The notes beneath the pieces were generated by a model, which did no database searches, was not told where the DNA came from, and was given only the letters and a program-made list of their open reading frames with translations. Shown here piece after piece: positions 39,118 to 48,810 of a DNA stretch of 64,000 bases; position 1 is the stretch's first letter, and every line of letters begins with the position of its first letter. The DNA is from Misgurnus anguillicaudatus (taxonomy: Eukaryota > Chordata > Actinopteri > Cypriniformes > Cobitidae): contig NC_073352.2 of the NCBI RefSeq assembly GCF_027580225.2, forward strand, positions 37,573,501 to 37,637,500, written 5' to 3'. The position numbers were made by a program, and so were the translations under genes.

Positions 39118-41773
39118 CTATATACCTGATGGCACCTGTTCGCCCTACCGTCCCCCGCGAAGGGGGAACCCGCCGGGTCCGCGGCCGGGAGGGTGCGCCT
39201 CGGTCGGCCTGGGGGACCGGAGATACTTCCGGTCGAAAATCCGAATTTCGTTACAGCGCCGCTCCGGCGCCTCGGGCCCGGGTCCTTCGACCTTCGGGTC
39301 GGTCGGTCCGCCGGAGGGGCCCTTTCGAACGAGCCCACCCGCGAGTATCTGGCCCTTTCCGCAGCGGAGATACGGGGTGCCGTCTCCGGGTTTTCCCACG
39401 GCCGCTGCTCGGGCGCCTTAAGTCCCAGGACGTCGCCCTCGGGGTCGGTCGCTCTACCCGAGGGGACCTTTCGAACGAGCCCGCCCTCGACCCTCCGACC
39501 CTTTCCGCGGCCGAGATACGGCGGTTTGAAAAAAAAAAAAACACTCGTCCGGAGTTTGCTCGCCCGTAGCGTCCGCTGCGTTCGTCCGCCGGAGGCGTGA
39601 CCGGTCTCGTTCGAAAGGTCTTTCCCGGGGCTTTCCGGCGACGCCGGCCTCGAGTCCGTGCGATCCCGTGGACCGGAGATACTTCCGGTCGAATATCCGA
39701 ATTTCGTTACCGCGCCGCTCGGGCCCGGGGCCTTCGACCTTCGGGTCGATTGGTCCGCCGGATGGGCCCTTTCGAACGAGCCCACCCACGAGTATCTGGC
39801 CCTTTCCGCGGCGGAGATACGGGGGGCCTTCTCCGGATTTTCCCACGGCCGCTGCTCGGGCGCCTTAAGTCCGAGGACGTCGCCCTCGGGGTCGGTCGCT
39901 CTACCCGAGGGGACCTTTCGAACGAGCCCGCCCTCGACCCTCCGACCCTTTCCGCGGCCGAGATACGGCGGATCGAAAAAAAAAAACGCTGGTCCGGAGT
40001 TCGCGCGCCCGTAGCGTCCGCTGCGTTCGTCCGCCGGAGGCGCGGCCGGTCTCGTTCGAAAGGTCTTTCCCGGGGCTTTCCGGCGACGCCGGCCCCGAGT
40101 CCGTGCGACCCCGTGGACCGGAGATACTTCCGGTAGAATATCCGAATTTCGTTACCGCGCCGCTCCGGCGCCTCGGGTCCGGGGCCTTCGAACTTCGGGT
40201 CGATTGGTCCGCCGGAGGGGCCCTTTCGAACGAGCCCACCCGCGAGTATCTGGCCTTTTCCGCGGCGGAGATACGGGGGGCCGTCTCCGGATTTTCCCAC
40301 GGCCGCTGCTCGGGCGCCTTAAGTCCGAGGACGTCGCCCTCGGGGTCGGTCGCTCTACCCGAGGGGAACTTTCGAACGAGCCCGCCCTCGACCCTCCGAC
40401 CCTTTCCGCGGCCGAGATACGGCGGATCGAAAAAAAAAAACGCTGGTCCGGAGTTCGCGCGCCCGTAGCGTCCGCTGCGTTCGTCCGCCGGAGGCGCGGC
40501 CGGTCTCGTTCGAAAGGTCTTTTCCGGGGCTTTCCGGCGACGCCGGCCCCGAGTCCGTGCGACCCCGTGGACCGGAGATACTTCCGGTCGAATATCCGAA
40601 TTTCGTTACCGCGCCGCTCCGGCCCCTCGGGTCCGGGGCCTTCGACCTTCGGGTCGATTGGTCCGCCGGAGGGGCCCTTTCGAACGAGCCCACCCGCGAG
40701 TATCTGGCCTTTTCCGCGGCGGAGATACGGGGGGCCGTCTCCGGATTTTCCCACGGCCGCTGCTCGGGCGCCTTAAGTCCGAGGACGTCGCCCTCGGGGT
40801 CGGTCGCTCTACCCGAGGAGACCTTTCGAACGAGCCCGCCCTCGACCCTCCGACCCTTTTCGCGGCCGAGATACGGCGGTTCGAAAAAAAAAAACGCTCG
40901 TCCGTAGTTCGCGCGCCCGTAGCGTCCGCTGCGTTCGTCCGCCGGAGGCGCGGCCGTTCTCGTTTGAAAGGTCTCTCTCGGGGCTTTCCGGGGACGCCAG
41001 CCTCGGGTCCGTGCGACCCCGGGGGCCGGAGATACGGACTTCCACTGCTGCACCTTTAAACGGCCGTAGCTCGGGCGCCTTAAGACCGAGACCTTAGCCC
41101 TTTGGGTCCCTCATCCTCCAGGAGGGGCCCTTTCCAACGACCCCACCCACGTCTCCGTACCCCCTTCCCCGGCCGAGATACGACCCCGGGAACATCGCCC
41201 CGTCAACCCGACCACCGTGCACCCGAGGCCGGCTTTGGACCCCGCGACGGACACCCTGGAGCTCGTACCCGGCGCACCGTTTGGTCCCTGCCATCCCACT
41301 CTTAAGCACTCCCCCACCGGACTAAGCCCCATCCTCCCGGCCCTTCTGGAGAACCAAACAGTTGGTCAACCCCAAAATTTCTCCAACCGTTGGTCAACCC
41401 GAAAGATTTTCCAGCAGTTGGTCAACCTCAATCGACTTAGGTTTTGGGGTGTTCGCGTTTCCAGCAGTTGGTCAACCTCAATCGACTTAGGTTTTGGAGC
41501 GTTCGCGTTTCCAGCAGTTGGTCAACCTCAATCGACTTAGGCTCTGGAGCTTTCGCCTCTCCAGCAGTTGGTCAACCCCAACGACTTAGGCTCTTGAGCT
41601 TTCACTTTTCCAGCAGTTGGTCAACCCCATCGACTTAGGTTCTGGGGCGTTCGCTTCTCCTGCCATAGACTTAGGCTCTGGAGCTTTCACTTCTCCAGCA
41701 GTTGGTCAACCCCATCGACTTAGGTTCTGGAGCTTTCGCCTCTCCGACAGTTGGTCAACCCCGATCGACTTAG
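39118..41773. repeat. Array unit 14, four monomers, sister of unit 11
   Basis: Monomer block 39214-41023, linker 41024-41358, short repeats 41359-41773. It shares the diagnostic variant series of the unit at 31,730. It then differs by a 9 bp loss at ~39,720 (CCGCTCGGGCCC) and by the loss of about two 50 bp repeats, which together explain the 2,656 bp length. Confidence 0.9.
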
Positions 41774-42732
41774 CTATATACCTGATGGCACCTGTTCGCC
41801 CTACCGTCCCCCGCGAAGGGGGAACCCGCCGGGTCCGCGGCCGGGAGGGTGCGCCTCGGTCGGCCTGGGGGACCGGAGATACTTCCGGTCGAAAATCCGA
41901 ATTTCGTTACAGCGCCGCTCCGGCGCCTCGGGCCCGGGTCCTTCGACCTTTGGGTCGGTCGGTCCGCCGGAGGGGCCCTTTCGAACGAGCCCACCCGCGA
42001 GTATCTGTCTCTTTCCGCAGCGGAGATACGGGGTGCCGTCTCCGGATTTTCCCACGGCCGCTGCTCGGGCGCCTTTAGTCCCAGGACGTCGCCCTCGGGG
42101 TCGGTCGCTCTACCCGAGGGGACCTTTCGAACGAGCCCGCCCTCGACCCTCCGACCCTTTCCGCGGCCGAGATACGGCGGTATGAAAAAAAAAAACCGCT
42201 CGTCCGGAGTTTGCTCGCCCGTAGCGTCCGCTGCGTTCGTCCGCCGGAGGCGTGACCGGTCTCGTTCGAAAGGTCTTTCCCGGGGCTTTCCGGCGACGCC
42301 GGCCCCGAGTCCGTGCGATCCCGTGGACCGGAGATACTTCCGGTCGAATATCCGAATTTCGTTACCGCGCCGCTCCGGCGCCTCGGGCCCGGGGCCTTCG
42401 ACCTTCGGGTCGATTGGTCCGCCGGATGGGCCCTTTCGAACGAGCCCACCCACGAGTATCTGGCCCTTTCCGCGGCGGAGATACGGGGGGCCTTCTCCGG
42501 ATTTTCCCACGGCCGCTGCTCGGGCGCCTTAAGTCCGAGGACGTCGCCCTCGGGGTCGGTCGCTCTACCCTCCGACCCTTTCCGCGGCCGAGATACGGCG
42601 GTTCGAAAAAAAAAAAACGCTCGTCGGGAGTTTGCTCGCCCGTAGCGACTTCTCCAGCAGTTGGTCAACCCCATCGACTTAGGTTCTGGAGCTTTCGCCT
42701 CTCCGACAGTTGGTCAACCCCGATCGACTTAG
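41774..42732. repeat. Array unit 15, truncated and rearranged
   Basis: After a normal leader, a first monomer begins at ~41,870 and a second at ~42,325. The second lacks about 35 bp after CGCTCTACCC (~42,570), breaks off at CCCGTAGCG (42,647), and joins directly to short repeats (ACTTCTCCAGCAGTTGG). There is no linker. GCCTTTAGTCCC near 42,071 replaces the usual GCCTTAAGTCCC. Confidence 0.85.
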
Positions 42733-42946
42733 CTATATACCTGATGGCACCTGGACGTCGCCCTCGGGGTCGGTCGCTCGACCCTCCGACCCTTTCCGCG
42801 GCCGAGATACGGCGGTTCGAAAAAAAAAAAACGCTCGTCGGGAGTTTGCTCGCCCGTAGCGACTTCTCCAGCAGTTGGTCAACCCCATCGACTTAGGTTC
42901 TGGAGCTTTCGCCTCTCCGACAGTTGGTCAACCCCGATCGACTTAG
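42733..42946. repeat. Array unit 16, 214 bp remnant
   Basis: The first 22 bases of the leader jump into mid-monomer sequence (ACGTCGCCCTCGGGG), pass an A-tract, and stop at the same CCCGTAGCG|ACTTCTCC joint as the previous unit (here ~42,861). This indicates that an already rearranged segment was duplicated in tandem. Confidence 0.85.
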
Positions 42947-45580
42947 CTATATACCTGATGGCACCTGTTCGCCCTACCGTCCCCCGCGAAGGGGGAACCC
43001 GCCGGGACCGCGGCCGGGAGGGTGCGCCTCGGTCGGCCCGGGGTACCGGAGATACTTCCGGTCGAAAATCCGAATTTCGTTACAGCGCCGCTCCGGCGCC
43101 TCGGGCCCGGGTCCTTCGACCTTCGGGTCGGTCGGTCCGCCGGAGGGGCCCTTTCGAACGAGCCCACCCGCGAGTATCTGGCCCTTTCCGCAGCGGAGAT
43201 ACGGGGTGCCGTCTCCGGATTTTCCCACGGCCGCTGCTCGGGCGCCTTAAGTCCCAGGACGTCGCCCTCGGGGTCGGTCGCTCTACCCGAGGGGACCTTT
43301 CGAACGAGCCCGCCCTCGACCCTCCGACCCTTTCCGCGGCCGAGATACGGCGGTTCGAAAAAAAAAAACGCTCGTCGGGAGTTTGCTCGCCCGTAGCGTC
43401 CGCTGCGTTCGTCCGCCGGAAACTTGACCGGTCTCGTTCGAAAGGTGTTTCCCGGGGCTTTCCGGCGACGCCGGCCCCGAGTCCGTGCGACCCCGTGGAC
43501 CGGAGATACTTCCGGTCGAATATCCGAATTTCGTTACCGCGCCGCTCCGGCGCCTCGGGTCCGGGGCCTTCGACCTTCGAATCGATTGGTCCGCCGGAGG
43601 GGCCCTTTCGAACGAGCCCACCCGCGAGTATCTGGCCCTTTCCGCGGCGGAGAAACGGGGGGCCGTCTCCGGATTTTCCCACGGCCGCTGCTCGGGCGCC
43701 TTAAGTCCGAGGACGTCGCCCTCGGGGTCGGTCGCTCTACCCGAGGGGACCTTTCAAACGAGCCCGCCCTGGACCCTCCGACCCTTCCTGCGGCCGAGAT
43801 ACGGCGGATTGAAAAAAAAAACGCTGGTCCGGAGTTCGCGCGCCCGTAGTGTCCGCTGCGTTGTTCCGCCGGAGGCGCGGCCGGTCTCGTTCGAAAGGTA
43901 TTTCCCGGGGCTTTCCGGCGACGCCGGCCCTGAGTCCGTGCGACCCCGTGTACCGGAGATACTTCCGGTCGATTATCCGAATTTCGTTACCGCGCCGCTC
44001 CGGCGCCTCGGGTCCGGGGCCTTCGAACTTCGGGTCGATTGGTCCGCCGGAGGGGCCCTTTCGAACGAGCCCACCCACGAGTATCTGGCCCTTTCCGCGG
44101 CGGAGATACGGGGGGCCGTCTCTGGATTTTCCCACGGCCGCTGCTCGGGCGCCTTAAGTCCGAGGACGTCGCCCTCGGGGTCGGTCGCTCTACCCGAGGG
44201 GACCTTTCGAACGAGCCCGCACTCGACCCTCCGACCCTTTCCGCGGCCGAGATACGGCGGATCGAAAAAAAAGAAACGCTGGTCCGGAGTTCGCGCGCCC
44301 GTAGCGTCCGCTGCGTTCGTCCGCCGGAGGCGCGGCCGGTCTCGTTCGAAGGGTCTTTCCCGGGGCTTTTCGGCGACGCCGGCCCCGAGTCCGTGCGACC
44401 CCGGGGACCGGAGATACTTCCGGTCGAATTTCGGAAAACTTCGAACGGCCGTATCTCGGGCGCCTCGGGCCCGGGGCCTTCGAACTTCGGGTCGGTCGGT
44501 CCGCCGGAGGGGCCCTTTCGAACGACCCCACCCGCGAGTATCTGGCCCCTTCCGCGGCGGAGATACGAGGGGCCGTCTCCGGATTTTCCCACTGCCGCTG
44601 CTCGGGCGCCTTAAGTCCGAGGACGTCGCCCTCGGGGTCGGTCGCTCTACCCGAGGGGACCTTTCGAACGAGCCCGCCCTCGGCCCTCCGACCCTTTTCG
44701 CGGCCGAGATACGGCGGTTCGAAGAAAAAAAAAAACGCTCATCCGGAGTTCGCGCGCCCGTAGCGTCCGCTGCGTTCGTCCGCCGGAGGCGCGGCCGGTC
44801 TCGTTCGAAAGGTCTCTCTCGGGGCTTTCAGGGGACGCCAGCCTCGGGTCCGTGCGACCCCGGGGGCCGGAGATACGGACTTCCACCGCTGCACCTTTAA
44901 ACGGCCGTAGCTCGGGCGCCTTAAGACCGAGACCTTAGCCCTTTGAGTCCCTCATCCACCAGGAGGGGCCCTTTCCAACGACCCCACCCCCGTCTCCGTA
45001 CCCCCTTCCCCGGCCGAGATACGACCCCGGGAACATCGCCCCGTCAACCCGACCACCGTGCACCCGAGGCCGGCTTTGGACCCCGCGACGGACACCCTGG
45101 AGCTCGTACCCGGCGCACCGTTCGGTCCCTGCCATCCCACTCTTAAGCACTCCCCCACCGGACTAAGCCCCATCCTCCCGGCCCTTCTGGAGAACCAAAC
45201 AGTTGGTCAACCCCAAAATTTCTCCAACCGTTGGTCAACCCGAAAGATTTTCCAGCAGTTGGTCAACCCCAATTGACTTAGGTTTTGGAGCGTTCGCGTT
45301 TCCAGCAGTTGGTCAACCTCAATCGACTTAGGTTTTGGAGCGTTCGCGTTTCCAGCAGTTGGTCAACCTCAATTGACTTAGGTTTTGGAGCGTTCGAGTT
45401 TCCAGCAGTTGGTCAACCTCAATCGACTTAGGTTTTGGAGTGTTCGCGTTTCCAGCAGTTGGTCAACCTCAATCGACTTAGGCTCTGGAGCTTTCACTTC
45501 TCCAGCAGTTGGTCAACCCCATCGACTTAGGTTCTGGAGCTTTCGCCTCTCCGACAGTTGGTCAACCCCGATCGACTTAG
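42947..45580. repeat. Array unit 17, four diverged monomers
   Basis: Monomer block ~43,043-44,864, linker 44,865-45,199, short repeats 45,200-45,580. Point changes are much denser than in inner units (for example GGAAACTTGACC near 43,418, GTCGATTATCC near 43,970 and CACAGGGG-like tail changes). The last monomer carries linker-like sequence (AACTTCGAACGGCCGTATCTC, ~44,437-44,457) in place of its normal first part. Confidence 0.85.
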
Positions 45581-46088
45581 CTATATACCTGATGGCACCT
45601 GTTCGCCCTACCGTCCCCCGCGAAGGGGGAACCCGCCGGGACCCCCGCCGGGAGGGTGCGCCTCGGTCGGCCCGGGGGACCGGAGATACTTCCGGTCGAA
45701 AATCCGAATTTCGTTACAGCGCCGCTCCGGCGCCTCGGGCCCGGGTCCTTCGACCTTCGGGTCGGTCGGTCCGCCGGAGGGGCCCTTTCGAACGAGCCCA
45801 CCCGCGAGTATCTGGCCCTTTCAACCTCAATCGACTTAGGTTTTGGAGCGTTCGCGTTTTCAGCAGTTGGTCAACCTCAATCGACTTAGGTTTTGTAGCG
45901 TTCGAGTTTCCAGCAGTTGGTCAACCTCAATCGACTTAGGTTTTGGAGTGTTCGCGTTTCCAGCAGTTGGTCAACCTCAATCGACTTAGGCTCTGGAGCT
46001 TTCACTTCTCCAGCAGTTGGTCAACCCCATCGACTTAGGTTCTGGAGCTTTCGCCTCTCCGACAGTTGGTCAACCCCGACCGACTTAG
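45581..46088. repeat. Array unit 18, 508 bp truncated unit
   Basis: The leader (45,581-45,676) is followed by about 145 bp of a first monomer, which breaks at CTGGCCCTTT (45,821) and continues directly as short repeats (CAACCTCAATCG). The linker and the rest of the monomer block are missing. Confidence 0.85.
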
Positions 46089-46883
46089 CTATATACCTGA
46101 TGGCACCTGTTCGCCCTACCGTCCCCCGCGAAGGGGGAACCCGCCGGGTCCGCGGCCGGGAGGGTGCGCCTCGGTCGGCCCGGGGGACCGGAGATACTTC
46201 CGGTCGAAAATCCGAATTTCGTTACAGCGCCGCTCCGGCGCCTCGGGCCCGGGTCCTTCGACCTTCGGGTCGGTCGGTCCACCGGAGGGGCCCTTTCGAA
46301 CGAGCCCACCCGCGAGTATCTGGCCCCTTTCCGCAGCGGAGATACGGGGTGCCGTCTCCGGATTTTCCCACGGCCGCTGCTCGGGCGCCTTAAGTCCCAG
46401 GACGTCGCCCTCGGGGTCGCTCGCTCTACCCGAGGGGACCTTTCGAACGAGCCCGCCCTCGACCCTCCGACCCTTTCCTCGGCCGAGATACGGCGGTTCG
46501 AAAAAAAAAAAACGCTCGTCCGGAGTTTGCTCGCCCGTAGCGTCCGCTGCGTTCGTCTGCCGGAGGCGTGACCGGTCTCGTTCGAAAGGTCTTTCCCGGG
46601 GCTTTCCGGCGACGCCGGCCCCGAGTCCGTGCGACCCCGTGGACCGGAGATACTTCCGGTCGAATATCCGAATTTCCTTATCGCGCCGCCTCGGGCCCGG
46701 GGCCTTCGACCTTCGGGTCGATTGGTCCGCCGGAGGGGCCCTTTCGAACGAGCCCACCCGCGAGTATCTGGCCCTTTCCGCGGCGGAGATACGGGGGGCC
46801 GTCTCCGGATTTTCCCACGGCCGCTGCTCGGGCGCCTTAAGTCCGAGGACGTCGCCCTCGGGGTCGGTCGCTCTACCCGAGGG
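46089..46883. repeat. Array unit 19, terminal fragment
   Basis: The leader is followed by one monomer from ~46,185 and a second from ~46,641. The second lacks bases around TTATCGCGCCG|CCTCGGG (~46,690) and ends after CTCTACCCGAGGG at 46,883. The next base starts unrelated DNA. Confidence 0.88.
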
Positions 46884-47098
46884 TATGGCGAGTGATTGCT
46901 GCCAATTCAAAGCCTAACCTGGAGAAGGATAAGGAGCAGCCTAACCTTCCGTCGCCGCCAGTCCGTGTGGAGTTTTGAATGGATTTGATAGGGACTGCAG
47001 ACGGAAGACCGGCGGTGACGTCACGGCGAGTGCATGGAAGAATCGTTTACCGGCGGCGACGTCACGACGGCGTATGTTCGAAATTTACATAAAAATTA
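46884..47098 (+). other. Array-flanking GC-rich segment with two short open frames and CRE-like palindromes
   Basis: Just outside the array, an open frame runs 46,889-46,978 (29 codons then TGA). After that stop, the same frame restarts at ATG 46,979 and runs to TAA 47,090-47,092 (37 codons). I do not recognise either peptide. A perfect CRE palindrome TGACGTCA lies at 47,016-47,023, and a second CGACGTCACG at ~47,057-47,066 in a similar CGGCGG context. This could be a promoter-like CpG segment or the end of a mobile element; coding is not established. Confidence 0.35.
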
Positions 47099-47280
47099 CG
47101 TGTACTTAGTACGTCTGAACTATGTACGTCGCCGTACAACACGTCTGATACATACGTCGCCACTAAGCACGTCTGATACCCACGTCGCCACTAAGCACGT
47201 CTGATACCCACGTCGTCTCTAAGCACGTGTGATACATACGTCGTCTCTAAGCACGTGTGACACATACGTCATCTCCAAAT
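47097..47280. repeat. 28 bp minisatellite
   Basis: Six copies of ACGTCTGATAC..ACGTCG..CTAAGC start at 47,111, 47,141, 47,169, 47,197, 47,225 and 47,253. The first spacing is 30 bp and the rest exactly 28 bp. The last two copies carry CACGTGTGA, an E-box CACGTG. There are no unique spacers, so it is not CRISPR-like. Confidence 0.9.
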
Positions 47281-47862
47281 AACTACTTGTGTTTGTAACG
47301 AGTTTTTAACAAGATCTGATTGAACTTCATTTCCAACAACAAGGGGACACTTAATAGAAATGTGAACAATAATCGTGGGGTGAGTCACCTACTGAATTTA
47401 ATTTCTTTAACTTTTCTGTGCGGTTCAGAACTGGTTTGAAAGTTGGCAGATTTGCTAATATAGTAGTTAAAGCCACTATTAGCTTCTGGTAGCTTTTTGT
47501 GTGACCACAACTGTGTTGATCCTTTATTCTAGAGGAACATGAATGTATAAGTTTAACAGATATGTTGTCTTTATTATTAAAGTTAATTTTAATAATATTT
47601 TTTGTTTTTATTTATATAGCCTGATCAAAGTAATTTAACTGTGGCAGTTACATTGTTCTACTGACTACTGTAGTAAATGTAGTTTGTAATCATTCAATGT
47701 GTGTATGTACTAGTACTCTTTGACCCAGTTTACCATCACAAGAAGTTTGTTTCATTCTTACTCAACAGTGATTTATTGTTTTCTCTGTTTATTAATTCAG
47801 TGAAGTGGAGGTATGTAACAGACAGTTTACTAGTTCACCTGCCCATTTATTCTTGATAATTA
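47281..47862. other. AT-rich intergenic DNA, nothing recognised
   Basis: GC content drops sharply after the minisatellite. I see no long open frame, tandem repeat or recognisable transposon end in this stretch. A GTGAGT-like donor string near 47,380 is isolated. Confidence 0.6.
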
Positions 47863-48808
47863 CACTGTGTTCCAAATTATTATGTAGATGCCATTTTTGT
47901 TTATTTTCCCAATACAGTCAGTAAGTTTACAAATTCTAATTTTCACTCAACGCTTATATGACAGTGTGGATGTTATTCTATTTAAATGAAATAAATATGT
48001 CAAAGTATACTTTAATACTTAGAAAAATATGCAAAATATGCTGTTACAAATTATTATGCACTTTAAACATACTGATAATGATATAATCGATTTAAATGAT
48101 CCAAAAACATATATCTGTCAAATGTGCTGCATGGACACAAAACAAACATTGTCCAAAAAAAACACAATGTAAAATAAATAATGTATTTACACAAGTTACA
48201 TAATAATATATGGACATATCTTTGACATGACTTTAACTCTCCCATTCATTAAACTTGTAAGTATACAAGTATAGGTTTTGTCTTTATTCCACTTGAAGAC
48301 GCTAGTATTGCATCCCTAAGTTGATGTTTTTAATTGATTCATTGTTGATGAAAGTTTATGCTTTGTAACTTTTGTTCTGTCCACCTCACAGATCTTTCAT
48401 ATAATGATGCACCACAGGCTCTTAAATAGGACTCGGGTCAGCGGATGATGGTGGTAATACCTTGATTTCTTTCTTATTTTATGCCCATATTAATTAAAAT
48501 AGTCAGTGATGGTTTTTGCAGCATGGGATGGTGTATTATCCTCCATGAAAGTAAATTTATTTCAAAAGACATTATGCCCTTTATATCATATTGTGAAAAA
48601 AAACATATACAAAAACCTTTATATATTCAAATCTGTCTGTACTGTGAATCACTCATAAATCTTATAATAGTTCAATAATTTCTGTTTAGGTCCACCAGAT
48701 ATAAATTGTTACAGGAATTAATTACTTAATACATTTTTAAGTGAACTTACTGACTGTATTGGAAAAATAAACAAAAATGGCATGTTCATAATAATTTGGA
48801 ACACGGTG
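47863..48808 (-). mobile_element. Tc1/mariner-like DNA transposon, decayed
   Basis: The ends are inverted repeats of about 70 bp (starting CACTGTGTTCCAAATTATTATG; the right end is the mirror copy with a few changes). A TA dinucleotide flanks each side (47,861-47,862 and 48,809-48,810), as expected for Tc1/mariner target duplications. The interior encodes a broken transposase on the minus strand. At 946 bp it is shorter than intact Tc1-like elements (about 1.3-1.6 kb), so it is internally deleted. Confidence 0.8.
48063..48560 (-). pseudogene. Tc1/mariner transposase fragment
   Basis: On the minus strand, translation near 48,519-48,549 reads FMEDNTPSHAAK, matching the catalytic F-x-x-D-N-x-P-x-H region of Tc1-like transposases (second aspartate of the DDE triad). 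It is followed by a TDYF stretch and, after gaps, a SLWCII segment like the usual N-x-I-E-x-L-W motif. Several stops and frame changes interrupt it, and the N-terminal DNA-binding region is missing. It cannot make a working transposase. Confidence 0.7.
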
Positions 48809-48810
48809 TA

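Larger units (their letters stand above)
1..46883. repeat. GC-rich higher-order tandem array (macrosatellite, rDNA-spacer-like)
   Basis: The whole stretch is built from four recurring blocks in fixed order: a leader beginning CTATATACCTGATGG, ~455 bp monomers beginning GGACCGGAGATACTTCCGG, a 335 bp linker beginning GGCCGGAGATACGGAC, and ~50 bp repeats sharing CAGTTGGTCAACC. Leader starts are at 1787, 5912, 8222, 11442, 14209, 16978, 20201, 23424, 25738, 28507, 31730, 34496, 35441, 39118, 41774, 42733, 42947, 45581 and 46089. The copies are nearly identical, which indicates active homogenisation. No rRNA, tRNA or credible protein gene is seen. Open frames up to 625 codons occur on both strands, but they only restate the repeat in several frames. 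The architecture is like a vertebrate 45S rDNA intergenic spacer; that assignment is an inference. Confidence 0.95.

Noticed and set aside
1..46883. 18S, 5.8S or 28S rRNA gene
   Set aside because: I looked for conserved rRNA blocks and saw none; every segment is explained by the four repeat blocks.
47097..47280. 28 bp repeats as a CRISPR array
   Set aside because: The repeat period equals the repeat length, so there are no spacers; it is a minisatellite.
48481..48678. 65-codon + strand open frame
   Set aside because: It lies antisense to the decayed Tc1/mariner transposase and shows no domain.
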